From an uncultured Clostridia bacterium (GTDB lineage Bacteria; Bacillota; Clostridia; Oscillospirales; Acutalibacteraceae), in the NCBI GenBank assembly GCA_947585745.1, contig CANPXF010000009.1, positions 17,887 through 81,886 on the forward strand: a DNA stretch of 64,000 nt. Reading direction: 5' to 3'. Both the position numbers and the translations under genes were made by a program. The notes under the pieces were generated by a model that had not been told where the DNA came from, did no database searches, and saw only the letters and a program-made list of their open reading frames with translations. Below, piece after piece: positions 42,020-52,257 of the stretch. Positions within the stretch are counted from its first letter, which is position 1. Each line of letters opens with the position of its first letter.

Positions 42020-42679
42020 TTACCCTTCGATTATCTTTAGAATATCCCTTGATATATCTTCCACAGAACGCATTTCTCCGTTTTCCGTGCAGGAAATTTT
42101 CTTCCAGCCGAGTTTTTCAACGGCATATAAAGCGGATTTTCTGCACTGCAAAAGAAAATTAACGTTCTTTTCGTGTAAATCTTTTTTACTTTCATCGCCC
42201 GAATATCGCCCCGAAAGAAGTTTTTGAGAAACATCGGGTTCAACGTCAAGATAAATTACCGTATCGGGCTTAGGTACTTTTATCTTATCGTATTCAAAAT
42301 TTTCCTGAAAATCTATATAACTGTCCCACTGATTTTCGGGAAGTTTTGACATCTGATAAATAATATTGGAAGTTGCGTAACGGTCCGCGAGGATAACGGT
42401 ACCGTTTTCGTAATCCTCTTTCCAAAATTTTAAATAACTCGCGATTCTGTCCACGGTATAAAAAGCCGCGGCGGCATATGCGTTTACATCGTCGGGATTT
42501 TCTCCGAACTCCCCGTCAAGATACATTTTAACAAGAGCTGAACTCGGATTATCATAATCGGGAAATGTCAGCTTTTTAACCCTTTTGCCCTTAGACGCAA
42601 ATGCTTTTTTCAGGATTTCGGTCTGGGTTGCTTTTCCCGAGCCGTCAAGCCCCTCGATGACAATAAATTTACCTGCCAT
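42020..42679 (-). CDS. tmk: Thymidylate kinase
   Basis: dTMP kinase, 219 residues, phosphorylating dTMP to dTDP. The P-loop 'GLDGSGKAT' is at 10-18, the DR(Y) motif is 'LADRYATSNIIYQ' and the LID region is 'SGRYSGDESKKDLHEKN'. The LID and spacing resemble the group that differs slightly from E. coli Tmk but is typical in Clostridia. It overlaps the end of thyX by 11 bases, so the enzyme that makes dTMP and the one that phosphorylates it are translationally coupled. Confidence 0.92.
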   Translation of the reverse strand: MAGKFIVIEGLDGSGKATQTEILKKAFASKGKRVKKLTFPDYDNPSSALVKMYLDGEFGENPDDVNAYAAAAFYTVDRIASYLKFWKEDYENGTVILADRYATSNIIYQMSKLPENQWDSYIDFQENFEYDKIKVPKPDTVIYLDVEPDVSQKLLSGRYSGDESKKDLHEKNVNFLLQCRKSALYAVEKLGWKKISCTENGEMRSVEDISRDILKIIEG

Positions 42680-43469
42680 ATTTCTCCCTCATCTCCTTTG
42701 CCTTTTTACAGGACATTTTGCCCTCGGGGCAAGGTCCGAAAAGGCACGCGGGACCGCATTTTGAGAAAAGATGAGGCGCGACCTTTAAACATTCAAGCAA
42801 CATTTTCTCGGCTACCATACGGATTTCCCACTGCGCTCGGTTGCAACAGCGGTGCGCGAAAAAGTTTTCAAGACTGCGGGTATTGAATGTGCATACAATT
42901 TTCGTGGTACAGGCGTTAGGAAGGACAAAACGAGCGTCCTCGTTAGCCTTTTTTACAAAATCGTTGTATTTAACCTTTTCATCGGCTTTAAAAGCCTCCA
43001 TAATTTCTTCGTCACTGCCCTTGTATTTATCGCCCGCAATATCCTTAATATATCCGACAACAAGAGCGTCGCGGATATTCCTATAGGCGTCGGACTGCAT
43101 ATCTATAACCCTTTTGTAAGCCTCAAAGGCTTTTTCATTTTTTTCAATTTCAGGCGGAGTTACAAACTCGAACCTTGTCCCGTCAACATATCTCTGCGAC
43201 TGTTGTGAATACGACGCTATTCTATGGCGTACAAGCTGATGGGAGCAAGCACGGCTTATTCCCTCTATTCCGAACGTAAAGGAAGCGTGTTCAAAGGGAC
43301 TTCCGTGTCCCATATCCGAAAGCATATTTATAAATTTCGAGGTATTCTCCTCGTCAAGACCTTCTCTTATATGTTCTATATCCGAAGCGGAATAACAAAG
43401 CTTCGCCGCCATTGCGACAACCTGCTCCGCGTCGGGAGTGTACGCTAAAAGAGTAACCTTCGGTTCCAT
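42669..43469 (-). CDS. thyX: FAD-dependent thymidylate synthase
   Basis: ThyX, 266 residues, makes dTMP from dUMP with methylene-THF, FAD and NADPH and yields THF rather than DHF. The ThyX motif is exact: 'RHRIASYSQQSQRY' at 81-94 (RHRX7S with flanking SQR). Other family residues are 'HGSPFEHASFTFGIEG' and 'NACTTKIVCTFNTRSL'. A Cys-rich C-terminal tail ('CGPACLFGPCPEGKMSC') is seen in many clostridial ThyX proteins. It is the first gene of the run to alaS, with the ribosome binding site AGGGG and a promoter at 43507-43535. Confidence 0.96.
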   Translation of the reverse strand: MEPKVTLLAYTPDAEQVVAMAAKLCYSASDIEHIREGLDEENTSKFINMLSDMGHGSPFEHASFTFGIEGISRACSHQLVRHRIASYSQQSQRYVDGTRFEFVTPPEIEKNEKAFEAYKRVIDMQSDAYRNIRDALVVGYIKDIAGDKYKGSDEEIMEAFKADEKVKYNDFVKKANEDARFVLPNACTTKIVCTFNTRSLENFFAHRCCNRAQWEIRMVAEKMLLECLKVAPHLFSKCGPACLFGPCPEGKMSCKKAKEMREKYGR

Positions 43470-43506
43470 TATAATCCCCTTTTTTTACAAAAATCTATTC
43501 TTGTTA

Positions 43507-43535
43507 ATTGTATCATAAACATATATAAAAATCAA
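43507..43535 (-). promoter_or_regulatory. Promoter of the thyX-alaS gene run
   Basis: A -35 TTGATT (43530-43535) and a -10 TACAAT (43507-43512) with a 17-base spacer. Confidence 0.6.
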
Positions 43536-43592
43536 TACGGGAAAGCACTTACAAGCGCAATTACTTTCACCTGTTTGCAAAGCGTAAAAATC

Positions 43593-43624
43593 GGACAGAA
43601 AGCAAATAAAAACTTTCTGTCCGA
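43593..43624 (-). terminator. Terminator of uvrA
   Basis: An 11-bp perfect stem CGGACAGAAAG/CTTTCTGTCCG followed on the minus strand by ATTTTTAC, some 16 bases past the uvrA stop. Confidence 0.87.
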
Positions 43625-43640
43625 AATTTTAACTAATCCA

Positions 43641-46472
43641 TTAACCTTTTTTGAGCGCACGCTTCAGATACTGTCCTGTATAAGATTTCTCATTTTCCGA
43701 AACCTTTTCGGGAGTACCCTGCGCGACAATTTCTCCTCCATAATTTCCGCCCTCGGGTCCGAGGTCTATTATGTGGTCGCAAACTTTTATAAGGTCAAGA
43801 TTATGCTCGATTACAATTACCGTATTACCGCTGTCGACAAGCTTGTTCAAAACCTCAATAAGCTTGTGAACATCAGCTATGTGCAGTCCCGTAGTGGGCT
43901 CGTCCAAAATATACACCGTCCTGCCCGTACTGCGTTTTGTAAGCTCCGTGGCGAGTTTAACCCTCTGCGCCTCACCGCCCGACAGCGTTGTCGCAGGCTG
44001 ACCGATTTTTATATATCCAAGCCCGACGTCATACAGAGTTTGCAGTTTTCTCTGAATTTTAGGAATCGAGCCAAAAAACTCCAACCCCTCCTCAACCGTC
44101 ATTTCAAGCACATCGTGAATTGATTTTCCCTTATACTTAACCTCTAAGGTTTCCCGATTATAACGTCTGCCCTTGCATACGTCGCACGGAACGTAAACGT
44201 CGGGTAAAAAGTGCATTTCAATCTTAATTATACCGTCGCCCTGACAAGACTCGCATCGACCGCCCTTCACGTTAAATGAAAAACGGCTTTGAGTATATCC
44301 GCGCATTTTCGCCTGTGATGTGCCGGCAAAAAGACTTCGTATATCGGTGAAAACCCCCGTGTATGTAGCTGGATTGCTCCGCGGAGTTCTGCCGATTGGG
44401 CTTTGATTTATGTTTATCACCTTGTCAAGATGTTCAAGACCTTTTATGCTCTTATGCTTTCCCGAGCGTATCTTCGCGCGGTTCAGCTCCGAGGCAAGTT
44501 TTTTGTAGACAATTTCATTGACAAGCGAGCTTTTTCCCGAACCCGATACTCCCGTTACACAAATAAATTTTCCAAGCGGAAACTTCACGTCTATGTTCTT
44601 CAGATTATTCTGCGAGGCGCCTTTAACCTCAAGAAATTTACCGTTTCCCTTTCGCCTTTTTGCGGGAACGGGAATTGAGCGAACGCCTTTCAGATATTGA
44701 CCTGTTATGGATTTTTCACATTCCTTTATCTCATCAACATTTCCCACCGCGACAATTTCACCGCCGTGAACTCCCGCTCCCGGTCCGATGTCAATTATAT
44801 AATCCGCCGCGTACATCGTTTCCTCATCGTGCTCTACAACGATAACGGTATTTCCGACGTCGCGCAAATGCTTTAGAGTATTCAAAAGCTTTTCGTTGTC
44901 GCGCTGATGAAGTCCGATACTCGGCTCGTCCAAAACATACATAACTCCCATAAGAGATGAACCGATTTGGGTTGCAAGACGAATACGCTGGCTCTCTCCG
45001 CCCGAGAGAGTTCCGCTCGAACGCGAAAGCGTAAGATAACCTAATCCCACGCTGTTTAAGAAATTAAGCCTGTCTTTAACTTCCTTAAAAACAGCTTTTC
45101 CGATAAACCTGTCGCGCTCCGAAAGCTTGGATGTTTTTATAAAATCAAGCGCCTCGACTACCTGCATATCACAAAATTCCGAAATATTAAGACCGCCGAC
45201 AGTTACTCCGAGGCTTTCTTTTGAGAGCCTTCTTCCTCCGCATTCATCGCAGGGAATTTCAGCCATAAAGCCTTGAATTTCATCTTTTATCCACGCGCTT
45301 GTGGTTTCTCTGAAACGGCGTTCGAGGTTATTAACAACTCCCTCAAAGCTTCTGTGCAGAATTTTCTCATCGCCGAATGGCATTTTGCGGCGCAGGGTAA
45401 GCATTTCTCCCTTTGTTCCGTAAAGGAGAATATCCACTATTTCATCGGGAAGATTTTTAATCGGCGTTGTCAGCTTAAATTTATACTTATCCGCAAGCGC
45501 CTTAAAATACATCTCTGCGATTGAGTTTCCCTCCATTGCCCAACCGCTTCCTTTAAGTCCTCCCTGCGCTATACTTAAATCGGGATTCGGAATTACAAGC
45601 TGAGGGTCAACCTTTAGAAAAACTCCAAGTCCCGTACATTTCGGACAGGCGCCGAAAGGATTATTAAATGAGAACATTCTCGGTGTCAACTCGTCAACGC
45701 TCACTCCGTGTTCAGGGCAGGCGTAGTTTTGAGAAAATGACAAATCCTCTCCGCCGACAACGCTGACCGTAATAAGACCGCCCGTCAGCTTTGAGGCAGT
45801 TTCAATAGAATCCGCAAGCCGTGAGCGAATACCGTCCTTTACAACAAGACGGTCAACAATAATATCAATGCTGTGTTTTTTATTCTTTTCAAGTTCAATC
45901 TTATCGGAAAGGTCATAAATTTCTCCGTCAGCGCGGACGCGGACAAATCCCGCTTTTCGGGCTTTGTCAAATTCTTTTGCCTGCGTACCCTTTCTCCCCT
46001 TTACAACGGGAGCCATAATCTGAATTTTTGTACCGTTTTCAAGCGAAAGAACACTGTCAACAATCTGGTCAACAGACTGCTGGGAAATTTCACGTCCGCA
46101 GACAGGACAGTGCGGAATACCGATTCTCGCAAACAGCAGTCTCAGATAATCATAAATTTCGGTAACTGTACCTACAGTTGAACGAGGGTTGTGCGATGTG
46201 GTTTTTTGGTCAATTGATATGGCGGGCGAAAGCCCCTGAATTTCGTCTACGTCGGGCTTATTGCTCTGACCTAAAAACATTCTCGCGTACGAGCTCAAAC
46301 TCTCTACATAACGGCGCTGACCCTCAGCGTATATAGTATCAAAGGCAAGCGAGCTTTTTCCCGAACCCGAAAGTCCCGTAATCACAACAAGCTTGTCGCG
46401 CGGAATACTCACGTTTATATTTTTTAAATTGTGCTGGCGCGCGCCCTTTACAATAATTTTATCCTGTGACAT
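43641..46472 (-). CDS. uvrA: Excinuclease ABC subunit A
   Basis: UvrA, 943 residues, is the damage-recognition ATPase of nucleotide excision repair. It has two ABC ATPase modules: Walker A '[20 protein letters not shown]' at the N-terminus and '[19 protein letters not shown]' in the second half, with signatures '[12 protein letters not shown]' and '[12 protein letters not shown]'. Zinc modules appear at 'CPVCG', 'CDECGGRRL' and 'CESCQGDG...CDVCKGRRY'. ATG 46472 follows GGAGAT and matches the family start; the frame upstream to 46574 has no support. No uvrB or uvrC is adjacent, and I see no LexA operator in the promoter region. Confidence 0.97.
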   Translation of the reverse strand: MSQDKIIVKGARQHNLKNINVSIPRDKLVVITGLSGSGKSSLAFDTIYAEGQRRYVESLSSYARMFLGQSNKPDVDEIQGLSPAISIDQKTTSHNPRSTVGTVTEIYDYLRLLFARIGIPHCPVCGREISQQSVDQIVDSVLSLENGTKIQIMAPVVKGRKGTQAKEFDKARKAGFVRVRADGEIYDLSDKIELEKNKKHSIDIIVDRLVVKDGIRSRLADSIETASKLTGGLITVSVVGGEDLSFSQNYACPEHGVSVDELTPRMFSFNNPFGACPKCTGLGVFLKVDPQLVIPNPDLSIAQGGLKGSGWAMEGNSIAEMYFKALADKYKFKLTTPIKNLPDEIVDILLYGTKGEMLTLRRKMPFGDEKILHRSFEGVVNNLERRFRETTSAWIKDEIQGFMAEIPCDECGGRRLSKESLGVTVGGLNISEFCDMQVVEALDFIKTSKLSERDRFIGKAVFKEVKDRLNFLNSVGLGYLTLSRSSGTLSGGESQRIRLATQIGSSLMGVMYVLDEPSIGLHQRDNEKLLNTLKHLRDVGNTVIVVEHDEETMYAADYIIDIGPGAGVHGGEIVAVGNVDEIKECEKSITGQYLKGVRSIPVPAKRRKGNGKFLEVKGASQNNLKNIDVKFPLGKFICVTGVSGSGKSSLVNEIVYKKLASELNRAKIRSGKHKSIKGLEHLDKVININQSPIGRTPRSNPATYTGVFTDIRSLFAGTSQAKMRGYTQSRFSFNVKGGRCESCQGDGIIKIEMHFLPDVYVPCDVCKGRRYNRETLEVKYKGKSIHDVLEMTVEEGLEFFGSIPKIQRKLQTLYDVGLGYIKIGQPATTLSGGEAQRVKLATELTKRSTGRTVYILDEPTTGLHIADVHKLIEVLNKLVDSGNTVIVIEHNLDLIKVCDHIIDLGPEGGNYGGEIVAQGTPEKVSENEKSYTGQYLKRALKKG

Positions 46473-46502
46473 ATTTAATCTCCAATACTGACATATGAGT
46501 AT

Positions 46503-46531
46503 ATTATAAACATTTGTGCGGAAAATTACAA
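46503..46531 (-). promoter_or_regulatory. Promoter of uvrA
   Basis: A -35 TTGTAA (46526-46531) and a -10 TATAAT (46503-46508) with a 17-base spacer, 30 bases before ATG 46472. Confidence 0.65.
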
Positions 46532-46569
46532 GACCTTTTAATTTACAATTTAATCCGATTAAAATAACA

Positions 46570-46600
46570 AACAAGCGGCAACCGAGGTTACCGCTTGTTC
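46570..46600 (-). terminator. Terminator of ftsH operon
   Basis: AACAAGCGG pairs with CCGCTTGTT, with partial pairing of the loop (AACC/GGTT), and TTTGTTATTTT follows on the minus strand. It closes the rnj-to-ftsH run. Confidence 0.8.
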
Positions 46601-46610
46601 TTATATACTG

Positions 46611-48476
46611 TTATTCGTCGTCGGAGGGTTCGTTTTCTTCCTCCCACTCAAAGGTACCGTTCATTACCTTTTCAAAATCATCACTGTGCATTTTCTCATT
46701 TTTAATAAGATATTTCGCGATTTGATGAAGCTTATCTATATTATCTGTGAGCAGGCTTTCAGCCTTCGCGTATGCGTCTTTGACGATTTTAAGAACGATA
46801 GAGTCAATCTTTGACGCGGTTTCTTCGGAATAATCCTTAACGTGTCCCATATTCTTTCCGAGGAACACCTCACCGCTGTCCTGACCGTAGGCAATTGGTC
46901 CGAGCTCGTCTGTCATACCGTATTTTGTAACCATACTGCGAGCCGTTTTTGTCGCTCTTTCAATATCGTTTGACGCGCCTGTTGATATATCGTCAAGAAT
47001 AAGCGCCTCCGCGACACGTCCGCCGAGAGCGACAATAATATCCTCAAACATCTCGTTACGCGACATATAAGACTTATCCTCAGTCGGCAGGGGCATTGTA
47101 TATCCTCCTGCCATTCCTCTCGGAATAATTGAAATTTCGTGAACGGGGTCCTGCGTTTCGCAAACGTGGAATAAAATCGCGTGGCCCGCCTCGTGATACG
47201 CTGTGAGCCTTTTTTCCTTATCAGACATAACCTTGCTCTTTTTCTCCGCGCCTGCGACAACCTTAATTGTCGCCTCCTCGATTTCTTTCATTGTAATCGC
47301 TTTTTTATTCGAGCGCGCGGCGAGCAATGCCGCTTCGTTAAGAAGATTTTCAAGGTCCGCGCCCGTAAATCCGGCGGTAGTTTTCGCAATAACTCTCAGC
47401 TTAACGTCGGGAGCAAGCGGTTTCTTTCTCGCGTGAACCTTTAAGATAGCCTCACGTCCGTTAATATCGGGATAGCTTACGGTAACCTGACGGTCAAATC
47501 TTCCCGGACGCATAAGAGCGGGGTCGAGAATATCGGGGCGGTTTGTCGCGGCAATCATAATTACACCCTCGTTAGCTCCGAAACCGTCCATCTCAACAAG
47601 GAGCTGGTTCAAGGTCTGCTCGCGTTCGTCGTGTCCTCCGCCGAGGCCAGTGCCTCTCTGGCGTCCTACTGCGTCTATTTCATCTATAAATACTATACAA
47701 GGAGAATTTTTCTTAGCCTGGTCAAACAAATCTCTGACACGCGACGCGCCGACGCCTACAAACATCTCAACAAAGTCGGAACCCGAAATCGAGAAGAACG
47801 GAACTCCCGCTTCACCCGCAACCGCGCGCGCAAGCAAGGTTTTACCTGTTCCCGGAGGTCCGATAAGAAGAACTCCTTTCGGAATACGCGCTCCGAGTGT
47901 ATTAAACTTTTCGGGGGATTTTAAGAACTCAACAATTTCCTCAAGCTCTTCCTTTTCCTCGTCCGCGCCCGCAACGTCCTCGAATGTCGTTTTGCGTTTT
48001 TCATCATTGGTATTTTTTATCTTCGCCTTGCCGAAGCTCATTTCCTTACCGCCGAGGCCTCCTGCTCCCATACGTCTCATTATAAAGAACCAGAAAACTA
48101 TTATAAGAACAAAAAGAATAATTGTCGGAAGAATATTCATCAAAAAGGAATTATCGGTCTTTCTGATAAGGTCGTACGTCATACCCTTATTTCTGCTTTC
48201 GTACTCCTTAATATCAGCCCTAAACTCCTCTGGATTAGCGATAGTGCCGTTAACTACTGTCTTTTTCTTATCATTAAGGGTTATTTTTATTGCGCCTGTA
48301 CCGTAATTAAGCTGGTAATCCGCAACCTTGCCCTTTTGAAAATAGCCCACCATTTGAGAGGTTTTTGTCGTTTCCGCTCTATGCTGAGAATTAAACAGTA
48401 AAGTTACGAGAAGTATAACAACAATCGGAATACCGATGTACATTATCAGACTTCGTGTTTTGTTTTTATTATCCAA
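46611..48476 (-). CDS. ftsH: ATP-dependent zinc metalloprotease FtsH
   Basis: FtsH, 621 residues, is a membrane-bound AAA+ protease that degrades misfolded and regulatory proteins. It has two transmembrane helices (about 9-28 and 113-133) flanking a periplasm-side domain. The AAA module has Walker A 'GPPGTGKT' at 206-213, Walker B 'IVFIDEID' and SRH '[20 protein letters not shown]'. The zinc protease site 'HEAGH' is at 428-432. The C-terminus is an acidic tail. The start is TTG 48476, with AAGGAG ten bases upstream. Its place after tilS and hpt is highly conserved in Firmicutes. Confidence 0.96.
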   Translation of the reverse strand: MDNKNKTRSLIMYIGIPIVVILLVTLLFNSQHRAETTKTSQMVGYFQKGKVADYQLNYGTGAIKITLNDKKKTVVNGTIANPEEFRADIKEYESRNKGMTYDLIRKTDNSFLMNILPTIILFVLIIVFWFFIMRRMGAGGLGGKEMSFGKAKIKNTNDEKRKTTFEDVAGADEEKEELEEIVEFLKSPEKFNTLGARIPKGVLLIGPPGTGKTLLARAVAGEAGVPFFSISGSDFVEMFVGVGASRVRDLFDQAKKNSPCIVFIDEIDAVGRQRGTGLGGGHDEREQTLNQLLVEMDGFGANEGVIMIAATNRPDILDPALMRPGRFDRQVTVSYPDINGREAILKVHARKKPLAPDVKLRVIAKTTAGFTGADLENLLNEAALLAARSNKKAITMKEIEEATIKVVAGAEKKSKVMSDKEKRLTAYHEAGHAILFHVCETQDPVHEISIIPRGMAGGYTMPLPTEDKSYMSRNEMFEDIIVALGGRVAEALILDDISTGASNDIERATKTARSMVTKYGMTDELGPIAYGQDSGEVFLGKNMGHVKDYSEETASKIDSIVLKIVKDAYAKAESLLTDNIDKLHQIAKYLIKNEKMHSDDFEKVMNGTFEWEEENEPSDDE

Positions 48477-48522
48477 TACTTAGTCACTCCTTCATATAGT
48501 ATTGTATTTTAATATAAATTTA

Positions 48523-49059
48523 TTATGAATAAATTTCAGGTTTTAAAATTCCGACATACGGAAGCGTGCGGTAATTTTCCGCATAGTCAAGACCGTAGCC
48601 GACAATAAATACATCGGGTATAATCTTTCCGACATATTGTACAGGTACCTCGACCTGCCTCCTGTCGGGCTTGTCAAACAAGGTTACAATCTTAACCGAA
48701 TCAGCATTTTTTGTGTAAAAATAGTTAACAAGGAAATTCAAAGTGTTTCCCGAATCTATTATATCCTCAACAATTAAGACGTCCTTTCCTTTAACTGACT
48801 GTGAAACATCTTTAATTAAGTTGACTCTGCCCGAGCTTTCACTCGCGTTAGCATAAGAAGAAACAACCACAAAATCAATCTTGAAATCATTTTCCAAAGC
48901 TCTGATAAGGTCAGCCATAAATAAAGCGCTTCCCTTTAAAACGCCTACTATAATTAATTCTTTTTTAGAATAATCTTTATCAATTTTTTCAGCAAGCTTT
49001 TTGACAATTTCCTTGAGCTCTTCCTCGCTTACTAAAATTTTTTCTATGTCCTTATGCAT
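48523..49059 (-). CDS. hpt: Hypoxanthine phosphoribosyltransferase
   Basis: A 178-residue purine salvage enzyme that converts hypoxanthine or guanine plus PRPP to IMP or GMP. The type I PRTase PRPP loop is 'VLIVEDIIDSGNTLNFL' near 95-111. The substrate loop includes 'VGVLKGSALFMADLIRAL' with Lys-Gly, the flexible loop 'VVSSYANASESSGRV' and the closing 'DYAENYRTLPYVGIL'. In Bacillus, Hpt and TilS act with FtsH expression, and the order tilS-hpt-ftsH is the same here. It lies 12 bases after tilS. Confidence 0.95.
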   Translation of the reverse strand: MHKDIEKILVSEEELKEIVKKLAEKIDKDYSKKELIIVGVLKGSALFMADLIRALENDFKIDFVVVSSYANASESSGRVNLIKDVSQSVKGKDVLIVEDIIDSGNTLNFLVNYFYTKNADSVKIVTLFDKPDRRQVEVPVQYVGKIIPDVFIVGYGLDYAENYRTLPYVGILKPEIYS

Positions 49060-49071
49060 AACTTCCCCTTT

Positions 49072-50385
49072 TTAGTTTTCAATTTCAATTACAAACCCGG
49101 TATTTCCTTTTGATAATGCTTTTTCCGAAACACCTATCCCCTCAATCCATAAGATGTCGTTGCCGTTCGCCAACAGCAGAATTTTGTTCCGTTTTTCCTC
49201 GGGAATTTTAAACTCGTTGAACAGCTTTTTAAGCGATTTTGTCACCCGCCTTTTTGGCAGAGTAAATGTATCTTTCGCCTTTCTTGTTCTGAAAACAGGA
49301 TTTTTTTCAATCAGAGAAAGCTTTATACTATTTTTTGTTTTCTCATTTTTTATTTCTTTTACAGAATATTTTTTGTCGTTAAAATCAAAAGCCATAGGTA
49401 ATTTTAATTCTATTTCAGAAAAATCATCATTCTCATTTTCAGTATTTACAAAACGCAGTATTCCCTGCTTTGAAACAACCCTTATATTTCCGTTTAAATC
49501 AACCGCTCCGAAATCAAGGATTGATAAAATAAGCGAAATATGTTTATATTCGGGTTGCACGTTATTCTTACGGCATAAGGCGTAAATTACGCTCGGCTTA
49601 ATACCGTCGGGCAGAGATTTTAAAGCTTTGCAGTCGTAGCCGTTTTTACAAGCGCAGTTTTTAATCGCCTCATCGGCTTTTAATTCTATATAGGAATTAA
49701 TATTATTAAATATCCTCGTTTCATCGGTTATTGCAGAAATAAAATTCGGGTTAAAATCCCTCATAAGAGGAATAATCGAATGGCGGATTTTATTTCTTGT
49801 ATAATCATCGGACAGATTGGTGCTGTCCGTAACGTACTCAAGAGAATTTTCTCTGCAAAATTCCTCTATTTCTTCACGGCTCAAATAAATCAGCGGTCGG
49901 ATAATATTACCCCTAACGGGTTTTATACCGCAAATTCCGTTTAAGCCCGTACCCCTCATAAGATTGAAAATAACGGTTTCGGCATTGTCATCGGCGGTGT
50001 GCGCCGTAGCTATCTTTGCGCCGTATTTTTCGGATAACTCCTCAAAATATTTATACCGCTCGTTTCTTCCCGCAAGCTCGGTTGAAATTTTCTCCTGACT
50101 CGCGATTTCCTTTATATTAAGGCTTTTCACAAAAAGCTCGACATCTTTTTCCCTGCATATTTTTCTTACAAATTTTTCGTCGCGCAGGGATTCTTCTCCG
50201 CGAAGATTATGATTCAGATGAACCGCTTTTAGAGAAATTGAATAATTTTCTTTTAAATAAATAAGTATATTTAAAAGGGAAACGGAGTCAGCTCCTCCCG
50301 AAAGCGCCACTATTACGGTATCGCCGTTTTCGAGCATATTGTAATCGTCGACAGCCTTAATAACGGAGCCGTTAATTTTGCTCAT
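49072..50385 (-). CDS. tilS: tRNA(Ile)-lysidine synthetase
   Basis: TilS, 437 residues, changes C34 of tRNA-Ile(CAU) to lysidine with ATP and lysine, which is required for reading AUA codons. The PP-loop 'ALSGGADSVSLL' is at 27-38, followed by 'AVHLNHNLRGEESLRDEKFV' and 'TAHTADDNAETVIFNLMRGT'. The C-terminal lysine-recognition domain has 'LPKRRVTKSLKKLFNEFKIP'. It overlaps the end of dnaB by 14 bases. The window also encodes TmcAL, another enzyme that edits the anticodon of a CAU tRNA. Confidence 0.96.
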   Translation of the reverse strand: MSKINGSVIKAVDDYNMLENGDTVIVALSGGADSVSLLNILIYLKENYSISLKAVHLNHNLRGEESLRDEKFVRKICREKDVELFVKSLNIKEIASQEKISTELAGRNERYKYFEELSEKYGAKIATAHTADDNAETVIFNLMRGTGLNGICGIKPVRGNIIRPLIYLSREEIEEFCRENSLEYVTDSTNLSDDYTRNKIRHSIIPLMRDFNPNFISAITDETRIFNNINSYIELKADEAIKNCACKNGYDCKALKSLPDGIKPSVIYALCRKNNVQPEYKHISLILSILDFGAVDLNGNIRVVSKQGILRFVNTENENDDFSEIELKLPMAFDFNDKKYSVKEIKNEKTKNSIKLSLIEKNPVFRTRKAKDTFTLPKRRVTKSLKKLFNEFKIPEEKRNKILLLANGNDILWIEGIGVSEKALSKGNTGFVIEIEN

Positions 50386-51754
50386 AATTTCTCTCCACAG
50401 AAGTAAAGCGCATAAATTCGCCCTGCCAATGAAGTTTTACGGTAGTCGTTTCGCCGTGGCGGTTTTTAGCGACAATACATTCTCCGCTGTTCTCGTCAGC
50501 GGCGGGCGCGGAGGCTTCCTCCTCACCGCCGTCGCGTTTTGCGTAGTATCCCTCTCGGTAAAGAAAGAGAATAATATCCGCATCCTGCTCGATTGAACCC
50601 GACTCGCGCAAATCCGAAAGCATAGGACGGTGGTCCTGGCGCGCTTCGGCGGCACGGTTGAGCTGTGAAAGGCAGATTACGGGTACATTCATTTCTTTGG
50701 CTAAAATTTTAAGATTACGGGTAATCTCCGAAACCTCCTGCACACGGTTTTCAATACGCCGTCCGCTTGTCATAAGCTGAAGGTAGTCTATAACAACCAT
50801 ATCTATATTTCTAAGCCGTCTCAGCTTTGATTTAATCTCTGCAACGGTAATGCCCGGAGTATCGTCAAGATAAAATTCACATTTGGAAAGCACATCGCCC
50901 GCGGCAACAAGCCTTCCCCATTCTTCGTCCGAAAGCTTGCCCGTGCGCAGTTTAGTACCCTGAACGAGCGCCTCGCTCGACATAAGACGCGAGGCAAGCT
51001 GTTCCTTGGTCATTTCAAGCGAAAAGAAAGCAACCGTTTTCTTGGCGGTTGAGGCGACATACCTCGCAATATTCAGCGCAAAGCTCGTTTTACCCATACC
51101 GGGACGAGCCGCAAGTAAAATAAGGTCGGAACGGTTAAGACCCGTAATTACTCTGTCGAGGTCGCCAATACCTGACGGAATAGGTTTTAAAAGGTCGTCA
51201 GAGTTGCTGTTAAGCGCGTCAAGGCGGTCAAATTCTTTAAGAATAACCTTTGAAAGAATTTCAAGCCCCTGCGTATTATCGCGTCTTATATCAAAAATTT
51301 TCTGCTCGGCTGAATCAATAAGCACCTGCGGTTCGTTTTCTCCCGCGGACGCCTCGTCAATAATATCTCTTGACGCGTTTATAAGTCTGCGAACATCATA
51401 TTTCTCACGAATAATTTTCGCGTATTCCTTGGCGTTTGAAATTGACGGACAGTTCTGCGCTAAATCCATAAGGTAAGTTTTACCCGTTGCGTCGTCAAAC
51501 TGCCTGTCCATTTTGAGAGTTTCAAGCAGAGTTACAAAATCCACGCTCTTGCCCGTGTTAAAAAGGTCAAGTATCGCAGAGTAAATCACCCTGTGCGTTG
51601 CGACATAAAAGTACTTAGCGTCGCCCAACGCCTCGACAACATCGTCAAGAACACGGTTATCAAGAATTATCGCGCCAAGCACCGCCTGCTCCGCCTCGGG
51701 GCTGTATGGAAGATTCAGTCCGTCATATCCTGTTTGAAAATTTGTATCAGGCAT
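50372..51754 (-). CDS. dnaB: Replicative DNA helicase DnaB
   Basis: DnaB-type hexameric helicase (DnaC in Bacillus naming), 460 residues. An N-terminal DnaG-interaction domain begins 'LPYSPEAEQAVLGAIILDN'. The RecA-like motor has Walker A 'AARPGMGKTSFALN' and 'FFSLEMTKEQLASRLM', then 'VVIDYLQLM' and 'SQLNRAAEARQDHRPMLSDL' with the arginine finger region. The end 'KNRHGETTTVKLHWQGEFMRF' is typical. It has no intein. It lies 31 bases after rplI, an order (gdpP-rplI-dnaB) found across Firmicutes. Confidence 0.97.
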   Translation of the reverse strand: MPDTNFQTGYDGLNLPYSPEAEQAVLGAIILDNRVLDDVVEALGDAKYFYVATHRVIYSAILDLFNTGKSVDFVTLLETLKMDRQFDDATGKTYLMDLAQNCPSISNAKEYAKIIREKYDVRRLINASRDIIDEASAGENEPQVLIDSAEQKIFDIRRDNTQGLEILSKVILKEFDRLDALNSNSDDLLKPIPSGIGDLDRVITGLNRSDLILLAARPGMGKTSFALNIARYVASTAKKTVAFFSLEMTKEQLASRLMSSEALVQGTKLRTGKLSDEEWGRLVAAGDVLSKCEFYLDDTPGITVAEIKSKLRRLRNIDMVVIDYLQLMTSGRRIENRVQEVSEITRNLKILAKEMNVPVICLSQLNRAAEARQDHRPMLSDLRESGSIEQDADIILFLYREGYYAKRDGGEEEASAPAADENSGECIVAKNRHGETTTVKLHWQGEFMRFTSVERNYEQN

Positions 51755-51785
51755 TTGATTTTCCTCTATGTATTTCTATATATAA

Positions 51786-52235
51786 TTATTTGTCAGCGTC
51801 AATTACCTCAATATTAACTTTAGCGGAAATTCCCGTATAGAGCTTTACTTCGGCAGTATATTTTCCGAAAGATTTAATATCGTTTGAAAGAACAACCTTT
51901 CGCTTATCTACGTTAATTTGATAATTCTGCTTAATTTCATTAGCAATATCCTTAGCGGTAACGCTTCCGAAAAGCTTGTCGCCGCTGCCCTTAGCCTTCA
52001 TAACGAGAGTTTTCCCCTCAAGCTGGCTTTTGTAATGATTAGCCTGCGCCTTTTGGGTAGCGATTTTATAATTCTTACTGTCCTCCGCGTTTTTATACTC
52101 GTTCATTGCCTGCGCGTTAGCCTCGCGGGCAAGCTTTTTAGGAAAAAGAAAATTACGGGCATAACCGTCGGAAGCGTTTACAAGCTCTCCCTTTTTTCCA
52201 AGAGGTTTTACGTCCTGTAAAAGTATAACCTTCAT
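51786..52235 (-). CDS. rplI: 50S ribosomal protein bL9
   Basis: bL9, 149 residues, is a two-domain ribosomal protein joined by a long helix. The N-terminal rRNA-binding domain has the exact family start '[20 protein letters not shown]' and '[13 protein letters not shown]'. The connecting helix follows (about 41-75, Ala/Lys/Gln-rich), then the C-terminal domain with '[13 protein letters not shown]'-like '[17 protein letters not shown]'. It lies 22 bases after gdpP. The ribosome binding site is AAAGGAAAT. Confidence 0.97.
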   Translation of the reverse strand: MKVILLQDVKPLGKKGELVNASDGYARNFLFPKKLAREANAQAMNEYKNAEDSKNYKIATQKAQANHYKSQLEGKTLVMKAKGSGDKLFGSVTAKDIANEIKQNYQINVDKRKVVLSNDIKSFGKYTAEVKLYTGISAKVNIEVIDADK

Positions 52236-52257
52236 ATTGATTTCCTTTCTATGTTAA

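Noticed and set aside
46473..46568. LexA (SOS) operator before uvrA
   Set aside because: No GAAC-N4-GTTC type site could be found in the promoter region.
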